Made by a program: the position numbers and the translations under genes
In this document: piece by piece, positions 35,601 through 42,111 of the stretch
Layout of the letters: every line of letters starts with the position of its first letter
How positions within the stretch are numbered: the first letter of the stretch is position 1
The notes under the pieces: generated by a model
Seen by the model: only the letters and a program-made list of their open reading frames with translations
Database searches by the model: none
What the model was told of the DNA's origin: nothing
Source: JBMOUD01 sp049319665
Lineage (GTDB): Bacteria > Pseudomonadota > Gammaproteobacteria > Enterobacterales > Enterobacteriaceae
Length of the DNA stretch: 64,000 nucleotides
Direction: 5' to 3'
Assembly (NCBI RefSeq): GCF_049319665.1
Contig: NZ_JBMOUD010000014.1
Span: 67,272-131,271, forward strand

Positions 35601-37084
35601 CGTTACACCGTGAAACCAGCCGCACGCAGGGCACACTGACTTTGCGCAGCGAGTATGACCGGCTTGGCCGCCTGCGCCGCCGCGATGTCTTTAACGGCAA
35701 TAGCCAGCGCCCGGCACCGCGCCGCTGGTCACGCCGTTGGGATTATGACTACGCCAATAATCTGATCCGCGAAGAGCGCGACGACAACCCGTTTCACTGG
35801 CACCGCTGGCAATACGACAGCGCGGGGCGTCTGCTGGCGCAGGACGGCACCTTACCGGGTCAAGAGCAGTGGCGTTGGGATGCGGCCGGTAATCCGCTGG
35901 AAGAGACTGACAGCCTGGCGGTGCGCCACAACCGAGTCACGCAACTTAACGGTATCTGCTGGCGCTACGATATTCACGGCCGCACCATCGAAAAGGATAA
36001 CGGCCAGACGCGCTGGCACTATCGCTACGATGGTGAGCATCGCCTGACCGACGTCATCAGCCACCCGCGTGAGCGTAACAAACCGCAGGTGCAGGTCAGC
36101 TTCCGCTACGACCCCTTGGGCCGCCGCATCAGTAAAACCCGCAGCCAGACGCTTAACGGACAGCCGCAAGGCCGCCGTGTGACCACTCGTTTTGTCTGGG
36201 AAAGGTTCCGCTTGTTGCAGGAGATCCAGGATGAGGTGCCGCTCACCTATGTTTACAGCGATGAAGGCAGCTACGACCCGCTGGCGCGTATCGACGGCAG
36301 CGAAAACCCGGAGATTTACTGGTTCCACAACCAGCCCAACGGCACGCCAGAACGCCTGACCGATGCAGAAGGGCAATTGCGCTGGGAAGGGCAAAACAGC
36401 GCCTGGGGCAAACTGCTGCGAGAATCCTCGCTGCAAGGCCCAGGATTTGCGCAGAACCTGCGTATGCAAGGCCAATACCTCGACCGCGAAACCGGCCTGC
36501 ACTATAATTTGTTCCGTTACTACGACCCGGATTGTGGACGCTTTACCCAGCCAGACCCGATAGGGTTGTTGGGGGGGATCAATCTTTACCAGTATGCGCC
36601 GAATGCACTGGGGTGGGTGGATCCGTTGGGGTTGAGTCGGTGCCAAGCTAATTTATCTAAAGCAGAACGACAGGCGAGAATCCATGAGCTTGCAGAAGCT
36701 AATGCACACAGGCGATTACAAGAAATTGAAAATATGAGTTCAAGGTCTCACTTCCTTGAGAGGCATGGGGCTCAAACATCTTTAGAATCACAGTTAGGAC
36801 GTGCGACTAATGGGACTAATCCTTCTACAGGTATTCAGCAACGCACGCCGACCGCAGCAACTCGATTTGATAGCCATAGAGATCAGTTGAATGCGATACA
36901 GAGAGCACAGCTAATTCATCGAATATCAGGAGGCACTCAAACTAAAGTTACAGTTCCGTATCCGTATAAAATCGGTGAAGGATACAACAAGACTGAGTTA
37001 GCATATGGTACTTCAAGAACAGCCACAGTGATCTTAACTCCGGGTGGGCAACCAATCACTGCATATCCTGTATGGGGGCGGTAA
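32648..37084 (+). CDS. rhs: prePAAR/PAAR-Rhs T6SS effector with C-terminal RNase-like toxin
   Basis: 1478 residues. A prePAAR motif (AAREGDDIIH, residues 6-15) is followed by a hydrophobic region (about 20-75), a PAAR domain (about 177-240, CEKHSGPQYLAEG ... SVFINGQPAVRAKD), a second hydrophobic region (about 245-295) and the Rhs/YD-repeat cocoon, which ends at about 1302-1330 with PDPIGLLGGINLYQYAP and DPLGLS. The last 148 residues (36638-37081) are AT-rich and form the toxin: SHFLERHGAQ early, RFDSHRDQLNAIQRA in the middle and PITAYPVW at the end. That layout resembles RNase A-like CdiA toxins, where an early His/Arg and a late Thr-x-Tyr act; it is a proposal, not a firm call. Chaperone before, immunity gene after. 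Confidence 0.93.
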   Translation: MSDNKAAREGDDIIHSSIFADITSIVAEGLAYAAIGAAVGVALTAAAPLLGAGAAAATVTAMGSSCVVSGMIGGALANMSGLSAEISASADSLGDLIFPPSPAGKIITGSSNVLTNNLPAARAAGSVPPDDMPPAEPQSPSSFADYAGKYLSMAEQFVSEMWQPTLASAANGASPAEQDKVACEKHSGPQYLAEGSKSVFINGQPAVRAKDRTTCGATIADNVSPNVIIGGETVAVRDVKSGKKAGLSLAMIGLALLRGRPGQVVKNMPCAVGGAAAGMLADMSINAVFATSHPVHAATGVKVLNDENELDFTLPGRFPLYWQRSYNSLTRREGLFGLGWATVFDSYLTLIGDEVTWFDDSGRELSFTRPPVNQALYSISEGLIVRCNDNGDIAIFDDDGAVWRLYKPTRANPALLRLASLSDEYGNMLETGWNEHGRLVRIHDAPQAIDVTLTYDDERFPQRVTGASHFDGDQHWPLMRWGYDDRGQLAAVTDASGVVTREFRYNDDGLMVWHRLPGGLESEYRWQQLDHWRVVENRTSTGDGCRMRYDLAAGLTTVTQYDGQVRQHYWNEQALITCFVDERGERWQFEWDENEQLTRRIDPLGHAVTFVYDEMGNRVQESDAEGNTRATTWLPHRALPTSITEADGSATHFYYDQSHGLARVVDALGQSTLYHRDEFGLVTEEVDAAQNSRRQEYNDAGQVIRATDCSGRTTRYRYHPLGWLSAQIAPDGEETCYRYDAAGRPVQLERAEGWQETLSWNPRGLPAAHLAADGKRSEFDYDSAGRLLVTRNAQGEEVRRTWDSRGRLSALHNENGEAYQFHHGADSLLLEEVGLDGVVTRYSYDACGRTTSRTFAAGHAEAITHHFAYSASGQLVARTTPEGQTRYHYTAAGQLARLALHPAISDDVWSREAEQEITFEYDALGRVIGEQGEQGALAWTYDALGNRTSVQLPDGRQVKQLYYGSGHLLSIALDSLPISDFTRDALHRETSRTQGTLTLRSEYDRLGRLRRRDVFNGNSQRPAPRRWSRRWDYDYANNLIREERDDNPFHWHRWQYDSAGRLLAQDGTLPGQEQWRWDAAGNPLEETDSLAVRHNRVTQLNGICWRYDIHGRTIEKDNGQTRWHYRYDGEHRLTDVISHPRERNKPQVQVSFRYDPLGRRISKTRSQTLNGQPQGRRVTTRFVWERFRLLQEIQDEVPLTYVYSDEGSYDPLARIDGSENPEIYWFHNQPNGTPERLTDAEGQLRWEGQNSAWGKLLRESSLQGPGFAQNLRMQGQYLDRETGLHYNLFRYYDPDCGRFTQPDPIGLLGGINLYQYAPNALGWVDPLGLSRCQANLSKAERQARIHELAEANAHRRLQEIENMSSRSHFLERHGAQTSLESQLGRATNGTNPSTGIQQRTPTAATRFDSHRDQLNAIQRAQLIHRISGGTQTKVTVPYPYKIGEGYNKTELAYGTSRTATVILTPGGQPITAYPVWGR

Positions 37085-37458
37085 TGAATAAATTTGATAT
37101 TGAAACTCAAAAAGAAATCTCTATATTAGTAGGTTTTCTTTCTTCTGTTGATGAAGGAGTTGTTAGCGATGAAGATTATTTGCTAATAAAAAATAAAAAT
37201 GTCAATAATGAAAATGATCTGCGATATATTTCAGGTGTTATCTTTAAGCCTTGGTTTTTAGAATATACATCAACCAATAAAGATAAAGTGATTCAATCCA
37301 TAGAATTTATCATAAATGGTAAAAGCGATGTTATTGATGCTGTCATTTCCGAAGTGAATTTTATTTTTGACTATGAAATAGAGGATAAACCTCTTTTTTT
37401 GATGAGGATAAAGAGGGTTCTTGAGGGGTATATGGGGTGCGATACATCTGGTGAGTGA
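37084..37458 (+). CDS. Rhs immunity protein (cognate to the intact toxin)
   Basis: 124 residues from ATG 37084, which overlaps the rhs stop by one base (TAATG), so it is translated with the toxin. Acidic and AT-rich like the toxin domain, no signal peptide, as expected for a cytoplasmic immunity protein that neutralises a nuclease. Family not recognised. Features visible are an acidic centre (SSVDEGVVSDEDYLL) and an aromatic segment (VIFKPWFLEYTS). Confidence 0.75.
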   Translation: MNKFDIETQKEISILVGFLSSVDEGVVSDEDYLLIKNKNVNNENDLRYISGVIFKPWFLEYTSTNKDKVIQSIEFIINGKSDVIDAVISEVNFIFDYEIEDKPLFLMRIKRVLEGYMGCDTSGE

Positions 37459-37468
37459 CTAAAATAAA

Positions 37469-37507
37469 CTGGAAGTCATTTTTAAATTTCTTCCAGCTAT
37501 TATTTTA
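37469..37507 (+). terminator. Hairpin after the Rhs immunity gene
   Basis: CTGGAAG (37469-37475) pairs with CTTCCAG (37490-37496), followed by CTATTATTTT. A similar hairpin plus GCTATTTT sequence follows the third immunity gene near 39045-39075, so it seems to be part of a repeated cassette end. Confidence 0.5.
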
Positions 37508-37728
37508 TCCATTACTTAACAATATCGTTCCAATCCAGCCTGCCGAGAAATTGTACCAGCTAAATAGCTGTGCGGTATAGTGCTCTACTTTCGACCAGGC
37601 CTTGCTGGATAAGGTATTGAAACCGTTGTTCTGTATGAGTGTGCTACATCTAGCCAAAGGCGTAATGTTCTTACGTAACATGCTAAATATTAGTAAACGA
37701 CAGGTATAGCGGTATTAGGCATAGCTAA

Positions 37729-37835
37729 CTGCAAGGCCCAGGATTTGCGCAGAACCTGCGTATGCAAGGCCAATATCCCGACCGAGAAACTGGCCTGCAC
37801 TTTACTCTTTTCCGTTACTACTCCCCAGATTCTGA
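37729..37835 (+). pseudogene. Displaced rhs core fragment 1
   Basis: This stretch repeats the rhs core near 36436-36533 almost base for base (CAAGGCCCAGGATTTGCGCA and so on) up to the codons for RYY-x-PD, then switches to an unrelated AT-rich sequence. It is the 3' stump of an earlier rhs allele displaced by recombination. The 220 bases upstream (37510-37728) hold no recognisable gene. Confidence 0.85.
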
Positions 37836-37869
37836 AGATGTCCTTTCTTTTATCGATATCGATATCGAT

Positions 37870-38301
37870 ATGGGTTTTATTTTTAAAATATTTCAAAGTG
37901 CTGAAATGACTAATCTTATAAAAAATATAAAATATTTTGATGGTTTTGAAGTACAAACGGCAGAGTTGAAAGTAATTACTGGGAAACCATGTGTTCTGAA
38001 AATAAAATTAAAAAATGGTGATAAAATTGAATCCGTAGGAGATGATTTTTTCGAATGTTTTAAGTCTTTAAGAAACAGTAATAAATCGATAATTTATTAT
38101 TGTAAGGGAGCCAAGAAAAATGTACTCCCATCAAGAATGACTAGACAAATGGCAATGGGTTTAACTGCTTATGAAACAGTTTTAGGCCAACAGGCGCGTA
38201 AAGAGGATTTAGTCGATATTTTTGATTTTGATGATGAAAATATTGTTTCGGATCCACAGGAGCAAGATGAATACCAAAAGGAATGGTTTGCATCTTTGTG
38301 A
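37870..38301 (+). CDS. Orphan Rhs-type immunity protein 2
   Basis: 143 residues if started at ATG 37870; ATG 37906 is an alternative. The frame is open upstream through the displaced rhs fragment from 37762, giving an in-frame chimera of Rhs tail, an (Asp-Ile) repeat from ATCGAT repeats at about 37852-37870, and this protein. The body (VITGKPCVLKIKLKNGDKIE, RMTRQMAMGLTAYETVLGQQ) looks like a complete, mostly helical cytoplasmic protein with an acidic tail. The cognate toxin is gone. It would protect against siblings that still carry it. Confidence 0.6.
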   Translation: MGFIFKIFQSAEMTNLIKNIKYFDGFEVQTAELKVITGKPCVLKIKLKNGDKIESVGDDFFECFKSLRNSNKSIIYYCKGAKKNVLPSRMTRQMAMGLTAYETVLGQQARKEDLVDIFDFDDENIVSDPQEQDEYQKEWFASL

Positions 38302-38401
38302 TTTTTGCGAGGCTGATAACACATTCTGTGTAAACAGTCTCTATCCTCCCAGCTATTTTGTCACCCGCCACGAGAACTTTGCCAGCAAGTCCTTTTTATT
38401 A

Positions 38402-38545
38402 GCAAAACCGCAGCCAGACCCTCAACGGACAGCCGTAGGGCCATCGCGTTACGACTAGCTTTGTCTGGGAAAGGTTTCGCCTATTGCAGGAAAGGTAGCT
38501 ACGCTCCGCTTGTATGTATCGATGGCAACGAGAACCCGCAGATGT
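38402..38545 (+). pseudogene. Displaced rhs core fragment 2
   Basis: Matches the rhs core around 36130-36310 (CGCAGCCAGAC, AACGGACAGCCG, TTTGTCTGGGAAAGGTT, then GGCAGCTACG-like and AACGAGAACCCG-like segments) with an internal deletion and frame breaks. It directly precedes a toxin remnant. Confidence 0.8.
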
Positions 38546-38779
38546 GTTCACTATTACTGAACATACTCCTGATAGCGACTCTCAAGTATATGTTACAAGT
38601 GGAAGTTCAGGGGCTACCTCAACCGAAATGCGTGCAAACTGAGTTTTACTACCAAATAATTCGGCAAGTTATGAAGGGAGTGTTTCCCGAAACTATAATG
38701 GTAGGCGGATAAAATTGGTGGGGAGTGGCAAATAGTCACTGCTGGTGGTAGATATTCTGGAGCGACAGAGTCGTTATGA
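38541..38779 (+). pseudogene. Degraded Rhs C-terminal toxin remnant
   Basis: Reading in frame from 38541 gives DVFTITEHTPDSDSQVYVTS onward, broken by a stop at 38640-38642 and by a frameshift near 38725, after which the frame WQIVTAGGRYSGATESL runs to TGA 38777-38779. This stop overlaps the next gene's ATG (ATGA), as in a normal toxin/immunity pair. The toxin type was not recognised; the closing I-V-T-A-x3-Y segment faintly recalls the end of the intact toxin. Confidence 0.6.
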
Positions 38780-39039
38780 ATCTAGAAAATATTAGCGATA
38801 AAATATGTAGTGTATTAATTACATCTGCTTATGTTGATGAAGCAAAAGAAATTAAAGGGTTAATGATTAATATATTAACATTAGAAAAACACAATCCTAT
38901 TAGAGTGTCTGCATTAGAGAGTTTAATATCTCGTTGTCATCCTAAATGGCTTGGGGATTATTATATTAATAATGTTAGTTATAAAGAATGGACTGATCTT
39001 ATTACAAAGTTTAAAAATAAGCTTATTAAAGAAAGATAA
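38776..39039 (+). CDS. Orphan Rhs-type immunity protein 3
   Basis: 87-residue, helical, intact frame overlapping the end of the decayed toxin by 4 bp. Contents include TLEKHNPIRVSALESLISRC and YKEWTDLITKFKNKLI. Family not recognised. An intact immunity gene behind a dead toxin suggests it is kept for protection against kin that still deliver this toxin, or is a recent loss. Confidence 0.6.
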   Translation: MNLENISDKICSVLITSAYVDEAKEIKGLMINILTLEKHNPIRVSALESLISRCHPKWLGDYYINNVSYKEWTDLITKFKNKLIKER

Positions 39040-39172
39040 AATAAAACCGGATGTAATTTCCCTGATCCTTCCGGCTATTTTATTATCTGTGACCTATCAA
39101 TATCCACTAAGTCCAGTCCGGCTGGAAACGGCACCAGCCAGTTCGCTCTATCAGCAGAATCAGTAGTCAGTA

Positions 39173-39346
39173 CGTCTGACCGATGCAGAAGGAAAAAGCA
39201 GCGCCTGGGGGCAAACTGCAACGATAATCCTGATTGCAGGGCCAATACCTCGACCGCGAAACCGGCCTGCACTCTACTCTGTTCCGTTACTACGACCCGG
39301 ATTGCGGGCTCTTTACCCAGCCAGACCCGATAGGATTGTTGGGGGG
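39173..39346 (+). pseudogene. Displaced rhs core fragment 3
   Basis: Copies the end of the rhs core: CTGACCGATGCAGAAGG, AGCAGCGCCTGGGG and then the block encoding DRETGL, RYYDPDCG and TQPDPIGLLGG (compare 36355-36578), with a deletion in the middle. The match stops right at the point where core meets variable toxin in the intact gene, which marks the recombination junction. Confidence 0.85.
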
Positions 39347-39392
39347 GTTACCAATCTTATGTAGAAAGAAATTTTGCTCACTATAGAATTGT

Positions 39393-39442
39393 AATGATAA
39401 TTATTATCATTTATTGACAAGGGGAAGATAGATAGATATACA
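39393..39442 (+). promoter_or_regulatory. Fur-box-like palindrome overlapping a sigma-70 promoter
   Basis: AATGATAATTATTATCATT (39393-39411) is a perfect 19-bp palindrome around a central T and contains GATAAT and ATTATC, the Fur half-site hexamer in both orientations. Three bases later comes TTGACA (39414-39419), a 17-bp spacer, and TATACA (39437-39442). This is a near-consensus promoter positioned for iron-responsive repression, reading toward the exported-protein gene at 39591. Confidence 0.6.
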
Positions 39443-39590
39443 TAAAATACTGTGTTTATATGGGTCTTCCCCGATCATGGTGGCTCAATCGACAGCTTTA
39501 CATTGTTCACTTTTTTATTGTTTTACCGAATTAGGAACTTGGGTTTCTATTTAAGTGTCATATGTATTTATGATGAAAGGAATAACGCTT

Positions 39591-39941
39591 ATGCTGTGCT
39601 TAAAAAAATATGCATGCCCCGTATTTATCTTATTACTTCATAGTGTTGCAGTATCGGCTTCAACAGACATGTTTTATGGGAGTAATAAGAAAGATCATCC
39701 ATTGCTATCAGAGTCTAAACAAAAACCAACATTATCTTGGGAGAAAGGTGAGTCTCAACCCTATAAAAATCCACATTGCCTCACTCCTAGCGATCAGGGG
39801 TGCAGCAATATGTGGAGAGACGAAAAAAGAGCGGAAATTAACGAGCGTATGCTACGACATTACCAGCACAGGCAAATACCGAGCGAATACAACATTAACG
39901 ACAAAAAATACTCTATAACTCTCTGGGGGGATGGGGATTGA
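39591..39941 (+). CDS. Small exported protein, possibly truncated by the insertion sequence
   Basis: 116 residues from ATG 39591, chosen because AAGGA (39576-39580) precedes it at good spacing. Signal peptide to about residue 24 (HSVAVSAS). The mature part is polar with two cysteines (PHCLTPSDQGCSNMW) and an Arg/Glu-rich helix. The last codons (Trp-Gly-Asp-Gly-Asp, stop) lie at or in the left end of the insertion sequence, so the natural C-terminus may be missing. Function unknown. Confidence 0.5.
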   Translation: MLCLKKYACPVFILLLHSVAVSASTDMFYGSNKKDHPLLSESKQKPTLSWEKGESQPYKNPHCLTPSDQGCSNMWRDEKRAEINERMLRHYQHRQIPSEYNINDKKYSITLWGDGD

Positions 39942-41250
39942 TCAAAAATCCACATTCAGCTTCCCGTAATGGAACATCACACCCATTTTGAAGCGCTCCC
40001 TGTTCCGGTATCCCCTGGACTTTATTCTCAGCAACCTGATTTTACTGTTCAGTGCCTCCGCATTACCGTTTGATACACCGTGACGCATGGCGTTCAGAAT
40101 ACCGTATAGTCTTTTCCCTATCGTTTTAGCCGCATTCTTCATCATGGGGACATCACTGTTAGCCGCCAGCGCCAGCCATCTCTGCCAGTCATTCCGTCTT
40201 GCCTCGCTCCATGGCCTGTTCCAGATATCCTTTGCCAGCTCTTTCAGAGCCCAGCACTGACTCGTCAGCTTCATCTGCGCACGCAGCCATGCCAGCTTTT
40301 CCTGCCTGGATTCGGTCATCCACTTATCGCTGTACTGCCACAAGAAGCGGGTTCCCTTTGCCTGACGGCGACTTTCAACAGGGAGGTGCGGATGTTCATT
40401 CTGACGGGTTTTATCCACTACTTCACCCAGTTGCCTTGCCACATGGAAGCGGTCGAAGGCGATTTTCTCAACCGCACTGGGTAAGTGGATACGCGCTGCC
40501 CTTATATAGCCTGCGTTCATGTCCATCGAAAGTGTTTTGATGGTCAATAACTGGCTGTCAGTGAGTGTGCGAAGATAACTGGCAAGGCTTTCTGTACCTC
40601 GATCATCAGTTAAGGCCAGCGCACGTCCATCGCGATCGGAGATCACCGTTACATAGCGATGTCCTTTTTTAAAAGCAACCTCATCCACATTCATATGACG
40701 GGAGGATAATGGCTTTTTTATCCTGGCCAGTCCTCGCTTAACTGCCCGGGTCATAATACCATCAACCGCATTCCAGCTGAGCTTAAGTTGTTTCCTGACG
40801 GCGTCAACAGTGCTGATTTTCAGCCATGAGAGAACGAACGATTCGAACAGGAGTGTATACCGGCTTCCAGATCCCGCCCACGGAACAGGGAGGGTCTGGC
40901 ATCCATGCTCAGGGCACATAATGCGGGGAACATCAGCTTCGACTAATGTCATGAACTGGCAGGTATCAAGGTGGCGCCATTTACGGTGCCGGTGATCGTG
41001 GACAGGGCGGGATTTACCACAGGTCGGGCAGGATAATGATGCGTTTTCAGCGACGCCGACGATGACGGTAACAGAACCGGCCTTATCATCAAGGGAAAGG
41101 GATTTAACCTGCCACGGTGCGGTAAGATTAAGGATGTGGGCGTAAAGGGATTTTTCGTCCATGGCAGGCTCCGCAGAAAATCGAGACCTCCACTGGAATG
41201 CCCTTTGCTGAGGCCGGAAAATATCCTATGTCAACAGTTTTGTTGAACCC
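39934..41250 (-). mobile_element. ISL3-family insertion sequence (approximate ends)
   Basis: The element is defined by its transposase (39942-41162). Approximate ends are GGGATTGATCAAAAATCCAC at 39934 and, read on the minus strand from 41250, GGGTTCAACAAAACTGTTGAC; these are only imperfectly similar, and I found no clean 8-bp target duplication. The boundaries are therefore provisional to about 10-20 bases. Confidence 0.6.
39942..41162 (-). CDS. ISL3-family transposase
   Basis: 406 residues, intact. N-terminal zinc-binding region with CPTCG and a following His-rich HDHRHRKWRHLDTC, then a helix-turn-helix area (VDAVRKQLKLSWNAVDG), and the DDE core: Asp in NVDEVAFKKGHRYVTV, Asp in TLSMDMNAGYI, the FDRFHVARQLGEVVDK block, and Glu in SNGNAEALNSKIRLLRIKSRG. 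The length is normal for ISL3 and the frame uninterrupted, so it may still be active. Confidence 0.92.
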   Translation of the reverse strand: MDEKSLYAHILNLTAPWQVKSLSLDDKAGSVTVIVGVAENASLSCPTCGKSRPVHDHRHRKWRHLDTCQFMTLVEADVPRIMCPEHGCQTLPVPWAGSGSRYTLLFESFVLSWLKISTVDAVRKQLKLSWNAVDGIMTRAVKRGLARIKKPLSSRHMNVDEVAFKKGHRYVTVISDRDGRALALTDDRGTESLASYLRTLTDSQLLTIKTLSMDMNAGYIRAARIHLPSAVEKIAFDRFHVARQLGEVVDKTRQNEHPHLPVESRRQAKGTRFLWQYSDKWMTESRQEKLAWLRAQMKLTSQCWALKELAKDIWNRPWSEARRNDWQRWLALAANSDVPMMKNAAKTIGKRLYGILNAMRHGVSNGNAEALNSKIRLLRIKSRGYRNRERFKMGVMFHYGKLNVDF

Positions 41251-41384
41251 TATCGGGAGGAAAAACAGATTAATAAAGTAACAGCCTAAAATATAAATAT
41301 TTATAAGGCTACTTTTTTGAGACTTAAAAGCAGTTCCAGACATAATTTTGATTCGAGCTTCGTTATGACCAATGGGGGTATACC

Positions 41385-41834
41385 TTGCAAATTAAACTAA
41401 TGGATGAAACCTCTTTGAACGCGTGGCTTGGGCTTCGAAGTCAGCTATGGCCAGACCATAGCTGTGAAGAGCATATTCGAGAAGGCCAGAATATTTTATC
41501 CTGTCCCGATAAATATTTTTCATTCGTGGCAATAAATAACCAGAATCGGACAGTTGCGTTTGCCGATGCCACTGTTCGCCATGATTATGTGAACGGTTGT
41601 GAAAGCAGCCCGGTGGCATATCTTGAAGGGATTTTTGTTATTCCTGAACAGAGAGGTAGGGGCATTGCCAAACGGCTGGTTGCAGCCGTACAGGATTGGG
41701 GAGTGACAAAAGGTTGCACCGAGATGGCCAGCGATGCGCCATTAGATAATCATATATCTCATCAAATGCATCAGGCTTTAGGCTTTGAAGAAACCGAACG
41801 CGTGGTATTTTTCAGAAAAAGAATAGCCGGTTAA
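41385..41834 (+). CDS. aac(6')-I: Aminoglycoside 6'-N-acetyltransferase, AAC(6')-I family
   Basis: 149-residue GNAT enzyme transferring acetyl from acetyl-CoA to the 6'-amino group of aminoglycosides. Key family blocks: LNAWLGLRSQLWP near the start, DYVNGCESSPVAYLEGIFV, the acetyl-CoA loop PEQRGRGIAKRL, and ALGFEETERVVFFRK at the end, very like chromosomal AAC(6')-I enzymes of Serratia. TTG 41385 is chosen because the family N-terminus aligns from there and GGGGG lies 7 bp upstream; ATG 41400 would remove conserved residues. No integron attC or cassette features are seen, so it appears to be a chromosomal-type gene next to an insertion sequence. Confidence 0.88.
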   Translation: MQIKLMDETSLNAWLGLRSQLWPDHSCEEHIREGQNILSCPDKYFSFVAINNQNRTVAFADATVRHDYVNGCESSPVAYLEGIFVIPEQRGRGIAKRLVAAVQDWGVTKGCTEMASDAPLDNHISHQMHQALGFEETERVVFFRKRIAG

Positions 41835-42111
41835 GAGCCTTCACCCGAAGTTAGCGTTTTATTGTACAAAAAATAAGATACCCTTTTCAGCCAGCGTCCC
41901 TGATTTTTTGTGTGTCGCTGTGCTCAAATAATTGGCCTGCCGTTAAAATTCTCCTCTGAGTTAGTGGATGCGCGTCTTTCGTATAGGGCTACCGACCTTT
42001 ATCGTAGGAAAATCTCCGTTTCCCAAGCTGACGCCTTAACCACCACAACAGGGGAAGACCCGTTTATATACAGTAATTATTTATCTATTCTAATGTTAAG
42101 GAGATCGATAT
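41835..42111. other. Leader region of the colicin gene
   Basis: 277 bases between aac(6') and the colicin gene. It should hold the colicin promoter. The best candidate for SOS control is TTTATATACAGTA near 42063-42075, which fits only the right half of a LexA box (the CTGT half is not at the required spacing). AAGGAG at 42099-42104 is the ribosome-binding site. Confidence 0.4.

Larger units (their letters stand above)
39040..39590. other. Cassette-junction region without an intact gene
   Basis: 551 bases holding a hairpin with GCTATTTTATT tail (about 39045-39080), displaced rhs fragment 3, a Fur-box-like palindrome with a strong promoter, and a further GGGGAAGA/TCTTCCCC inverted pair (39421-39428, 39465-39472). 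No intact gene. Confidence 0.6.

Noticed and set aside
39926..41258. 8-bp target-site duplication of the ISL3 element
   Set aside because: Flanks GGGGGATG and TATCGGGA do not match, so the exact ends and a recent transposition cannot be shown.
42058..42075. LexA (SOS) box upstream of the colicin gene
   Set aside because: Only the ACAG half-site is present; no CTGT stands 8 bases before it, so SOS control cannot be claimed from sequence.
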